From Methanomassiliicoccaceae archaeon UBA113 (GTDB taxonomy: Archaea; Thermoplasmatota; Thermoplasmata; Methanomassiliicoccales; Methanomethylophilaceae), in NCBI GenBank assembly GCA_002506175.1, contig DAXB01000033.1, forward strand, positions 1-17,883: a DNA stretch of 17,883 nucleotides. Direction: 5' to 3'. The position numbers and the translations under genes are program-made. The stretch's first letter is position 1; each line of letters starts with the position of its first letter. The notes beneath the pieces are model-generated. The model did not search any database. It saw only the letters and a list, made by a program, of their open reading frames with translations, and had not been told where the DNA came from. Shown here piece by piece: positions 7,247 to 13,605 of this stretch.

Positions 7247-9445
7247 ATGACAGATTCCCTCACCATGAAAGTAGCGATGCCGCAGCGTCAGACTGAAGCG
7301 GGATACGGCCGCGCGAGGATCGACGCGAAATCCAGGCACCTCCTCGGAGTGGACATAGGGGACACTATCGAGATCGAAGGGAAGAGGATAGTCGTAGCCA
7401 AGGTTTTCCCTGCCCCGATAGAGGATGAGGGTCGCGGATTGATCAGCATAGACGGTCTGACCAGGACCAATGCCGGCGTCAGCATCGATGAGAACGTCAT
7501 GGTCAGGAAATGCATCCCGGCAGAGGCGGATCAGATAACGCTCGCCCCGAACATCTCCGATGGCAAGAAAGTCCGTTTCGGGAAGGATATGGAATCCGTA
7601 TTCCTCGTCGGGCTTGCGGGCAGACCGCTGATTTCGGGCACGGACATAATCGTGCCCAATGTCGCCCTCATGGGAAACAGATCCACTTTCAATGTCGTTT
7701 CAACAGTCCCCAAGGGGGCGGTCGTTGTCACGAAGAAGACCAGGATCGTCCTGAAGGATGAGACTCAGAAACAGACCTCGAAGACATCCTCCGGGAAACA
7801 GATAACATACGACGATGTCGGAGGCCTCGATGATGAGCTGAAGAGGATCAGGGAGATGATCGAACTCCCGTTGAAGCATCCCGAGCTCTTCGACAGGCTG
7901 GGCATCGGAGCACCCAAAGGAGTCCTGCTCTACGGTCCTCCGGGAACCGGGAAGACGCTCATAGCCGAAGCGGTCGCCAACGAATCCGGTGCAACCCTGT
8001 ACTCCGTACGCGGGCCGGAGATCATCGGCCAATACTACGGCCAGAGCGAGGAAAGGCTCAGGGACATCTTCAAGGAGGCCTCGGAGAACTCCCCGAGCAT
8101 AATATTCCTGGACGAAATCGATTCCATAGCGCCCAACAGGAACTCTGTCTCCGGAGAGGTCGAAAGACGCGTTGTGGCTCAGCTGCTGACGCTGATGGAC
8201 GGCCTCGAGGACAGGGGTAATGTCATAGTGGTCGCGGCCACGAACAGGGAGGATGCAATAGACCCCGCCCTCAGGAGACCGGGAAGGTTCGACAGGGAGA
8301 TCGAAATAGGGATACCTGGAAGGAGAGCGAGATCGGACATCCTGAGCGTTCATCTCAGGGACATGCCCTTGACGGAGGACGTGGATGTGGAGACTCTCGC
8401 CTCGATGACACAGGGATATGTCGGAGCGGATCTTGCGGCTCTCTGCAGGGAAGCGGCGATGAAATGCGTCAGAGCCCATATGAAGGACCTCGACCTGGAC
8501 AAACCGATACCGCCTTCCGTGCTGGAGAACATGAAAGTGTCCATGAACGATTTCAGGGATGCGTTCTCCGATGTTGAACCCAGCGGAATGAGGGAGGTGC
8601 TCGTGGAGATCCCCAAAGTGTCCTGGGAAGATATCGGGGGATTGGAAGATGTACGCGCCAGGATCGAGGAGTGCATAGTTCCCGAGGACGGAAACAGCTC
8701 ATACAACAGACTCGGAATAGAACCAGGCAAGGGAATACTGCTGTACGGTCCTCCGGGAACCGGGAAGACGCTCATCGCAAAGGCTGTCGCCAATGAAGCC
8801 GGAGCCAACTTCATATCGGTCAACGGACCGGAGATCGCCAGCAAATGGATGGGCGAGAGCGAGAAAGCAATTCGCCAGATCTTCAAAAGAGCCAAACAAA
8901 TGGCTCCATGCATCATTTTCTTCGATGAGATCGATTCCATAGCCCCTGTTCGCGGATCGACATCCAACGGTGCATGGGAAAGCATCGTAGCACAGCTCCT
9001 GACATCGATGGACGGCGTCGAAGGGCTGAACAACGTAGTTGTCATGGCTGCCACCAACAGACCGGACATGGTCGACCCAGCACTACTGAGGCCGGGAAGG
9101 TTCGACAGACACGTCCTGGTCGGAAAACCAGACCAGAAAGCCCGCGAATGCATTCTCAACATCCATACCAAGAAGATGCCTCTGAAAGACGTGGACATCT
9201 CCATGCTGGCTGCGGATACCGATGGATATGTAGGAGCGGATCTTGCGGCTCTCTGCAGGGAAGCGGGACTGATAGCATACCGCGAAGATGCTAATTCGGA
9301 ATTCATAACCGAAGATCACTTCAAAGAAGCCATGAAGGCCGTGCCCCCGTCCGTCGACAAGAACATGTTCGAGACCTATGAGAAGATCGGAAAAGATATG
9401 AAGAAACGCCGTTCCGGATGGGACAGCATACCGTTCTACGGATGA
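7247..9445 (+). CDS. Cdc48/VCP-type AAA+ unfoldase (VAT family)
   Basis: The 732-residue protein is the archaeal homologue of Cdc48/p97 and VAT: an N-terminal double-psi-barrel domain (about 1-190) followed by two AAA+ ATPase domains. D1 has Walker A GPPGTGKT at 230-237, Walker B with Asp289/Glu290, and the arginine-finger segment ALRRPGRFDR. D2 has Walker A at 501-508, Walker B with Asp560/Glu561 and LLRPGRFDR. Such hexamers unfold proteins and can feed the 20S proteasome. D2 is unusual: the helix before Walker A reads ECIVPEDGNSSYNRLG in place of the usual PLKYPE-type segment, and residues 577-582 read WESIVA where ERVV is common. The tail FYG fits an HbYX proteasome-docking motif. The ATG at 7247 is supported by the TATA position. 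Confidence 0.93.
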   Translation: MTDSLTMKVAMPQRQTEAGYGRARIDAKSRHLLGVDIGDTIEIEGKRIVVAKVFPAPIEDEGRGLISIDGLTRTNAGVSIDENVMVRKCIPAEADQITLAPNISDGKKVRFGKDMESVFLVGLAGRPLISGTDIIVPNVALMGNRSTFNVVSTVPKGAVVVTKKTRIVLKDETQKQTSKTSSGKQITYDDVGGLDDELKRIREMIELPLKHPELFDRLGIGAPKGVLLYGPPGTGKTLIAEAVANESGATLYSVRGPEIIGQYYGQSEERLRDIFKEASENSPSIIFLDEIDSIAPNRNSVSGEVERRVVAQLLTLMDGLEDRGNVIVVAATNREDAIDPALRRPGRFDREIEIGIPGRRARSDILSVHLRDMPLTEDVDVETLASMTQGYVGADLAALCREAAMKCVRAHMKDLDLDKPIPPSVLENMKVSMNDFRDAFSDVEPSGMREVLVEIPKVSWEDIGGLEDVRARIEECIVPEDGNSSYNRLGIEPGKGILLYGPPGTGKTLIAKAVANEAGANFISVNGPEIASKWMGESEKAIRQIFKRAKQMAPCIIFFDEIDSIAPVRGSTSNGAWESIVAQLLTSMDGVEGLNNVVVMAATNRPDMVDPALLRPGRFDRHVLVGKPDQKARECILNIHTKKMPLKDVDISMLAADTDGYVGADLAALCREAGLIAYREDANSEFITEDHFKEAMKAVPPSVDKNMFETYEKIGKDMKKRRSGWDSIPFYG
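7931..7962 (+). repeat. 32-base exact repeat, D1 copy (Walker A region of cdc48)
   Basis: This segment, encoding the Walker A loop of D1, is identical base for base to 8744-8775 in D2, including silent positions. It lies inside the cdc48 coding region. Confidence 0.85.
8414..8456 (+). repeat. 43-base near-exact repeat, D1 copy (end of first AAA domain)
   Basis: It differs from 9224-9266 at one base only, and the last 34 bases are identical. It encodes GYVGADLAALCREA in the C-terminal helical part of D1. Confidence 0.85.
8744..8775 (+). repeat. 32-base exact repeat, D2 copy (Walker A region of cdc48)
   Basis: This is identical to 7931-7962, although the surrounding D2 sequence has diverged from D1 at both DNA and protein level. 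Confidence 0.85.
9224..9266 (+). repeat. 43-base near-exact repeat, D2 copy (end of second AAA domain)
   Basis: One base differs from 8414-8456. It encodes the same GYVGADLAALCREA helix in D2. Confidence 0.85.
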
Positions 9446-10987
9446 TCAGAAAATCTTCTGCATGTATGGCAGTGACTCTGTGAACCCGAGAGACGCATAA
9501 TACATCCTGACCCCCACGCCGCTGGTCACACGGATGCCCGTCTTCCCGTTGTCTTTAGCTATGCGTTCCGCCTCGGCGACGAGTTCCCTCCCGTATCCCC
9601 TATGCTGCCAATCCTCTCCTCCGTCCCCGATGGAGACGATCTTTCCGAAGACCTTGAGCTCCCTGATCGTAGCGACTGGATTGGAATCTATCCTCACACG
9701 GACGTATCCGACGAGCGAATCCTCGTACTCGAATGCGACGAAGTACTCATGACCTCCGCTTGCATCGTACTCCGTGATCTTCAGCCGAACCTTGTCCGGA
9801 TCGTCCAATGAAACGCCTCTGTGTCCGACCTCTCTGCAGCGTATGCATCTGCACGGACGTCCGCGCCTCTCCATCTCATCCGCCACAAGCTGACGGATAT
9901 TGCTCTTCATGATTCCTGCTGTGATCTGCGGCACAGGGATATCTCTCTGAATACGCTGGATGCGGACATATTCCGGGACGGTCTCCTTCATCTTGCAGAG
10001 AAGGTCCACCGCTTCATCGGTATCCAGAGGCTTGTACTTCCCCTCTTTCCACCAATCACACACCTTGGTTCCGTCCACGACCAATGTCGGGTAGAACTTC
10101 AGCATGTCAGGGCGGTAATCCGGATCGTCGAAGACCTTCCTGAAACATTTCAGGTCGTTCTCGAACGTGGAACCCGGCAATCCCGGCATGAGATGATAGC
10201 ATATCTTCAGTCCGCGGTCTTTGCATCTCTTGGTGCAGTCGCGTACGGCATCCGTCCTGTGACCGCGTTCAACAGCATCCAAGATGTCGTCATCGAGTAT
10301 CTGGACACCCAATTCCACTCTGGTTGCCCCGAGCCTCATCGCCCTTTCGATCTGCTTCTCATCGAACACGTCCGGACGGGTCTCGACCGTCAGTCCGACG
10401 CATCTGTGATCCGCAGTCTCGTTTATGGCCTGGGCCTCCCCCAAGGTGTCCGAGCAGCGGCCGTTCATAGCGTCGAAGCATCTGCGGACGAACCATTCCT
10501 GATACTCCGGATCCCTGCATGTGAACGTACCCCCCATTATGATGAGGTCGATCTTGTCGGTCTTGTGCCCGATCTCTGTCAGCTGGTTTATCCTATCGTT
10601 GACCTGCTTGAATGGATCGAAATCGTTCCTGCCGGCACGCCTCGCCGCCGGCTCCTTTCCGGTGTATGATTGAGGCGAGCCGTTCTGAACCCCTCCGGGA
10701 CAGTATGCGCATTTGCCGTGGGGGCAATCATAAGGCGATGTCATCACCGCGACTACCGCCACACCGCTCATCGTGCGCATCGGCTTCTTTATAAGATAGG
10801 GGGTGAGGAGCTTGCTGTCCTCCGGGCTGACGAATGCCAGCACCTCGGAGTTCATAGGAACCTGCTCCAACCCGTATTTGGCGCACAACTTTATTTTCAG
10901 GGCCTGAACCGCATCACGGTCGTTGACGGCACCCGACTTGATCGCGTTGATGAGTTCCTCCGACAGAAGGGCTATGGGCTCAGCCAT
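9446..10987 (-). CDS. elp3: Elp3-type tRNA uridine(34) acetyltransferase / radical SAM protein
   Basis: The 513-residue protein has the two Elp3 catalytic domains. A radical SAM domain (about 75-350) carries the iron-sulfur cysteines Cys88, Cys93 and Cys96 in CPHGKCAYC. A C-terminal GNAT acetyltransferase domain (about 395-513) has the acetyl-CoA loop QHRGYGRELV. Between them RPCRCIRCREVGH gives the family's zinc-binding region. Archaeal Elp3 makes the 5-carboxymethyluridine-type modification at the wobble uridine of tRNA from acetyl-CoA and S-adenosylmethionine, without other Elongator subunits. The cluster cysteines have CX4CX2C spacing, shorter than the CX9CX2C of eukaryotic Elp3. The ATG at 10987 overlaps the end of the upstream small gene by eight bases. 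The stop codon directly abuts that of cdc48. Confidence 0.95.
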   Translation of the reverse strand: MAEPIALLSEELINAIKSGAVNDRDAVQALKIKLCAKYGLEQVPMNSEVLAFVSPEDSKLLTPYLIKKPMRTMSGVAVVAVMTSPYDCPHGKCAYCPGGVQNGSPQSYTGKEPAARRAGRNDFDPFKQVNDRINQLTEIGHKTDKIDLIIMGGTFTCRDPEYQEWFVRRCFDAMNGRCSDTLGEAQAINETADHRCVGLTVETRPDVFDEKQIERAMRLGATRVELGVQILDDDILDAVERGHRTDAVRDCTKRCKDRGLKICYHLMPGLPGSTFENDLKCFRKVFDDPDYRPDMLKFYPTLVVDGTKVCDWWKEGKYKPLDTDEAVDLLCKMKETVPEYVRIQRIQRDIPVPQITAGIMKSNIRQLVADEMERRGRPCRCIRCREVGHRGVSLDDPDKVRLKITEYDASGGHEYFVAFEYEDSLVGYVRVRIDSNPVATIRELKVFGKIVSIGDGGEDWQHRGYGRELVAEAERIAKDNGKTGIRVTSGVGVRMYYASLGFTESLPYMQKIF

Positions 10988-11237
10988 AGTACACGCTGCC
11001 GGAGTCCTTCCTCTTGGACGACTTCGCCTTGGGGGCTGCCTCCAGGAGATCCAGGTAGATTATCTGCGGAAGGCTGATGAACCTCAGCATCCCGTCGTCG
11101 AGCTCGAAGACCAGCGCGGTCTCCGATGCGATGGCCGAGAAACCTTTGAAAACACCCTCGGTGGGTTCCTCGTCACCATGATTGACCCTGTACTTGGCAC
11201 CGACTGAGATCACAAACTCGTTTTCCAATGAAATCAC
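10980..11237 (-). CDS. Small beta-rich protein, possibly Sm-like
   Basis: The 85-residue product begins at a GTG (11237) that overlaps the upstream TGA as GTGA; a TTG at 11228 is also in frame. Its core is short, mostly beta-strand-like stretches separated by turns: VGAKYRVNHGDEE, EGVFKGFSAI, SETALVFELDDG and MLRFISLPQIIYLDLLEA, then a basic tail (KAKSSKRKD). The order of strands, a glycine-containing central strand and an LPQIIYLDLL closing strand resemble an Sm/Lsm fold. I cannot confirm the family by eye. The position between a regulator and elp3, with overlaps on both sides, implies co-translation. A role linked to RNA is plausible but inferred. Confidence 0.6.
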   Translation of the reverse strand: MISLENEFVISVGAKYRVNHGDEEPTEGVFKGFSAIASETALVFELDDGMLRFISLPQIIYLDLLEAAPKAKSSKRKDSGSVYYG

Positions 11238-11683
11238 TTCTGTGACATGAGCTCCTGGAAATGGGCCACTGTCTTGCGGTAGTTCTCCAGCGCCATGTTG
11301 ACGTTGGTCTCCGTGAAACTCCAGGCCTTCACCAGGTCTCCGAATCTGATACGGTAACCTTTGCGTGCCTGCCCGTCGAACTCTACATCCATAGCCTCCA
11401 GGAGATCCATAGACTTCAGTTTGTTGATGTGCCTGTAGATTGTAGGTTTCGTGGTATCGAGAAGGGCCGCCAACTCCTCCACGGTCCATGCCTTCGAGGG
11501 ATGGGCCATGAAATAATCCATGAAAAGGCGGTACGGTACGCTCTCGCGGATGGTCACTGCTCCGGTCTTCGGATCGTATCCCTTCGGGAGATAACCGATC
11601 TGAACCAACCAGGTCTCCGCTACGACGTTTACGTCGGAGACGCCGGTCATCGGCGTGTTGCTTACCACTTGGAGCTCGAACAT
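11234..11683 (-). CDS. Winged-helix transcriptional regulator (ArsR/IclR-like helix-turn-helix)
   Basis: The 149-residue product has a winged-helix domain at about residues 50-115. The helix-turn-helix is WTVEELAALLDTTKPTIYRHINKLKSMDLL, followed by a wing ending GYRIRFGD. The first 45 residues and a C-terminal helix (SFTETNVNMALENYRKTVAHFQ) probably serve dimerisation or sensing. No metal or ligand site is evident. The ATG at 11683 lies about 33 bases after a TATA-like AT-rich block. It is the first gene of an operon with the small beta-rich protein and elp3. The target is unknown; the TTAAG repeats in its own promoter suggest autoregulation. Confidence 0.75.
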   Translation of the reverse strand: MFELQVVSNTPMTGVSDVNVVAETWLVQIGYLPKGYDPKTGAVTIRESVPYRLFMDYFMAHPSKAWTVEELAALLDTTKPTIYRHINKLKSMDLLEAMDVEFDGQARKGYRIRFGDLVKAWSFTETNVNMALENYRKTVAHFQELMSQK

Positions 11684-11712
11684 CTGATACCGAAGGTGTT
11701 TATGCCTTACTC

Positions 11713-11729
11713 ATTATTAAGGGTTAAGG
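11713..11729 (-). promoter_or_regulatory. TATA box and TTAAG repeats before the regulator-elp3 operon
   Basis: On the minus strand this reads ACCTTAACCCTTAATAATGA when three flanking bases are included. The TTAATAAT part (11713-11720) is about 33 bases before the ATG at 11683 and can serve as the TATA box. The overlapping CCTTAAC-C-CTTAATA arrangement resembles one upstream of the thioredoxin operon. Confidence 0.4.
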
Positions 11730-11750
11730 TAGGACATTAATTCTTAAGAC

Positions 11751-11776
11751 AAAAAGCTTTAAAAATGGGCAAAAAA
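11751..11776 (-). terminator. Oligo-T terminator of the thioredoxin operon
   Basis: The minus strand has three T-runs just after the TGA at 11782: 11776-11771 (six), 11765-11761 (five) and 11755-11751 (five). There is no strong hairpin. Consecutive oligo-T tracts are sufficient for termination in archaea. Confidence 0.6.
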
Positions 11777-11781
11777 GAGTA

Positions 11782-12294
11782 TCAAATAGTGCCCGCCAAC
11801 TTCTCGATAGCTGTCTGGATACTGAGCGTGGGAATCACACGGGATACCGGGATCGACAGTATTTTCTCCACCGTCGGAGCGACGATCGGAGCACATACGA
11901 CGCCGAGTGCTCCCTCCCTCTCCGCATGCACCGCGGCTATGATAGCGTCCTCCAAAGTAGACACAGGGTACTCGCGGACGTTGACCTTCATACCGTTGAT
12001 CTCAATACGCTTCGGCACATTCTCCAAAGAAGTCGAAGCCGCTATGATTGCGATGAAAAGCTGATCCTCGGGCTTGCTTATGCGCCTCAGAGCCTTCACG
12101 ACATCGCGGATGGTCTTGAGGTTCGGCTCCCTGTCACCCTCCAGCACCTTGTACAGAGTGCTCTGCGAAAGGCCGGACTTCGTGCTGAACTCATTGAGGG
12201 ACATGTGGAGTTCATCCTTGAGGATGTTGCGGAAAGCCTTGTTGAACCCTCCTTCCTCCCTGAGCATACCCATTATCAAATCGTCGACTGTCAT
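11782..12294 (-). CDS. XRE-type regulator with a PrpR_N-like C-terminal domain
   Basis: The 170-residue product has an XRE/Cro-type helix-turn-helix at about residues 26-72 (MSLNEFSTKSGLSQSTLYKV is the HTH core). The second half (about 95-170) contains EGALGVVCAPIVAPTVEKI and IPVSRVIPTLSIQTAIEKL. This alternation of a buried strand, a short helix and an IPV strand resembles the PrpR_N ligand-binding fold. That suggests a small-molecule or redox-responsive regulator, though the ligand is not evident. The ATG at 12294 is separated from the trxB TGA by one base, so it is co-translated with trx and trxB. Three oligo-T runs follow. It may regulate its own operon. The domain assignment for the second half is tentative. 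Confidence 0.7.
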   Translation of the reverse strand: MTVDDLIMGMLREEGGFNKAFRNILKDELHMSLNEFSTKSGLSQSTLYKVLEGDREPNLKTIRDVVKALRRISKPEDQLFIAIIAASTSLENVPKRIEINGMKVNVREYPVSTLEDAIIAAVHAEREGALGVVCAPIVAPTVEKILSIPVSRVIPTLSIQTAIEKLAGTI

Positions 12295-12295
12295 T

Positions 12296-13177
12296 TCATC
12301 CCTTCCTCACAAAAGATGCCGCGCTCAAACCAGCTATGCATCCCTGACCGACCGCTTTGGCGACCTGCCACGGCTTGCCGGTGATGTCACCGCAGGCGAA
12401 TACCCCGGGAACTTCGGTCTGGCATGACGAATCGACTTTTATCGTGTCATCCATCTCCGGCATCACATCGATATCCATGGCGAGATCCGCTGCGGATTTC
12501 GCTCCCAGCTCGATGAAGACACCATCTGTGGGGATGACCGTACCGTCCTCCAGAATAAGCCTTTCAACCTTCCCGTCCCCCTCGACCGCCTTCGGCTTGG
12601 ATGCATACATGGTCACACCTTCCGCTTTGGCCTTATCCACAAGACTGCCGTTGGCTTTGAGATCCCATGCCACCCAGGACGTCTCGGATGCGTAGGATGT
12701 CATCAGCGAAGCCGATACTGCGGCTTCGGATTCGTTCCCTACGATCACGACTCTGCGACCCTTGTAGAAATTGCAGTCGCATATGGCGCAATAACTCACG
12801 CCCTTACCATAGAGCTCGTTCTCCCCGGGTATGCCGAGCTTCAAGCGGGATATGCCTGTGGCGATAATCACTGCCTTGGATCTTATCTCGGTGCCGTCAT
12901 CTGTGACGAACACGAATGATTCTCCCTCACGGGCCGATGAAATGGCATTCTGCTCGATGATCTTGGCTCCGAAAGACTCCGCCTGACGGATCCCCTCCGA
13001 CAGGATGGAATCCCCGTCTGTGAGGCAAGTTCCGAGGAAGTTCTCTATCTCGGTACCGCTTGCCGCACTGTTGGACGGCTTCCCCAACACAGTCACGCCG
13101 ACCTTGCTGCGGGAAGCATGGATTGCGGCCTGCAGTCCGGCAGGTCCGCACCCTATGATCAGGACGTCAGTTTCCAT
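12296..13177 (-). CDS. trxB: Thioredoxin reductase, possibly F420-dependent
   Basis: The 293-residue flavoprotein has the FAD-binding GCGPAGLQAA at residues 9-18, the redox-active pair Cys130/Cys133 in CAIC, and the C-terminal GVFACGDITG FAD motif. It reduces the thioredoxin encoded just upstream. The second nucleotide-binding site is unusual. The glycine-rich GGGxSA of NADPH-dependent enzymes is replaced by VGNESEAA (146-153), and the HRR-type motif that binds the NADPH 2'-phosphate is absent (WVAWDLKAN at 168-176). Archaeal enzymes lacking these motifs are known, including the F420H2-dependent enzyme of Methanocaldococcus (DFTR) and the Thermoplasma enzyme that does not use NADPH. The cofactor here is inferred. 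The ATG at 13177 overlaps the thioredoxin gene by 11 bases. Confidence 0.9.
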   Translation of the reverse strand: METDVLIIGCGPAGLQAAIHASRSKVGVTVLGKPSNSAASGTEIENFLGTCLTDGDSILSEGIRQAESFGAKIIEQNAISSAREGESFVFVTDDGTEIRSKAVIIATGISRLKLGIPGENELYGKGVSYCAICDCNFYKGRRVVIVGNESEAAVSASLMTSYASETSWVAWDLKANGSLVDKAKAEGVTMYASKPKAVEGDGKVERLILEDGTVIPTDGVFIELGAKSAADLAMDIDVMPEMDDTIKVDSSCQTEVPGVFACGDITGKPWQVAKAVGQGCIAGLSAASFVRKG

Positions 13178-13490
13178 TTAAGAGACCGTTCGCGTATTCC
13201 ATGAGGCTCTCTTTAGGCCTGAGCCCTACGAGAGAATCGATGAGTATGTTGTCCTTGAACACAAGGAGTGTGGGGATTGCATTGATGTTGAACCTGACGG
13301 CGATTGCCTGGTTCTCATCTGTGTTGAGCTTTCCGACTGCAATCTTACCTGCGAGTTCCTCTGCGGCCTCGTCAACTATGGGGCCCATCCTCCTGCATGG
13401 TCCGCACCAAGGCGCCCAGCAGTCGATGATTACGTATTTGTTATCCGCTATGAATTTATCGAAGGTATTCTCGTTGAGTTCGGCTACCAT
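13167..13490 (-). CDS. trxA: Thioredoxin
   Basis: The 107-residue product is a thioredoxin with the canonical WCGPC active site (Cys29 and Cys32) and the cis-proline segment NAIPTLLVF about 45 residues later. It is a general disulfide reductant, recycled by the reductase gene that overlaps its 3' end by 11 bases. I chose the ATG at 13490; a GTG nine bases upstream (13499) is in frame and also close to the predicted transcription start. The TATA-like TTTTTTAA at 13524-13531 lies about 35 bases before the ATG. An imperfect palindrome (13536-13549) sits just upstream of that box and could be an operator. It is the first gene of trx-trxB-XRE regulator. Confidence 0.95.
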   Translation of the reverse strand: MVAELNENTFDKFIADNKYVIIDCWAPWCGPCRRMGPIVDEAAEELAGKIAVGKLNTDENQAIAVRFNINAIPTLLVFKDNILIDSLVGLRPKESLMEYANGLLNGN

Positions 13491-13523
13491 GTTTTTCACT
13501 GAAACACGGATTGGTCTATCCAG

Positions 13524-13531
13524 TTAAAAAA
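13524..13531 (-). promoter_or_regulatory. TATA box of the thioredoxin operon
   Basis: TTTTTTAA on the minus strand is centred about 37 bases before the ATG at 13490 and 28 before the GTG at 13499. It predicts a transcription start near 13502. Confidence 0.5.
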
Positions 13532-13535
13532 GACT

Positions 13536-13549
13536 CTTAACATATTAAG
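13536..13549. promoter_or_regulatory. Palindromic operator candidate upstream of the thioredoxin promoter
   Basis: CTTAACATATTAAG is palindromic at 12 of 14 positions. It lies four bases upstream of the TATA box with respect to the thioredoxin gene. A further TTAAGG half-site is at 13554-13559. The spacing is suitable for a regulator binding next to the TATA/BRE region. Confidence 0.35.
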
Positions 13550-13581
13550 AACGTTAAGGACACAAACGGTGAAAGAAGAGG

Positions 13582-13605
13582 GTACGACCTCATTCGAGGT
13601 CGTAC
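13582..13605 (-). terminator. Hairpin embedded in the stop codon of the HD-domain gene
   Basis: GTACGACCTC (13582-13591) and GAGGTCGTAC (13596-13605) form a perfect 10-bp stem with a four-base loop. The stem and loop include the last codons and the TGA (13592-13590) of the HD gene. On the minus strand it is followed by a pyrimidine-rich stretch (CCTCTTCTTTC), as in a terminator. Confidence 0.6.

Noticed and set aside
8350..9306. Long minus-strand open frame opposite cdc48 (318 codons)
   Set aside because: It lies wholly within cdc48, whose AAA motifs are unambiguous. The antisense product repeats the same sequence at two places because of the D1/D2 repeats, which shows it is a shadow.
9821..10669. 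Plus-strand open frame opposite elp3 (282 codons)
   Set aside because: It is antisense to the conserved radical SAM domain, with no start signals and no recognisable domain.
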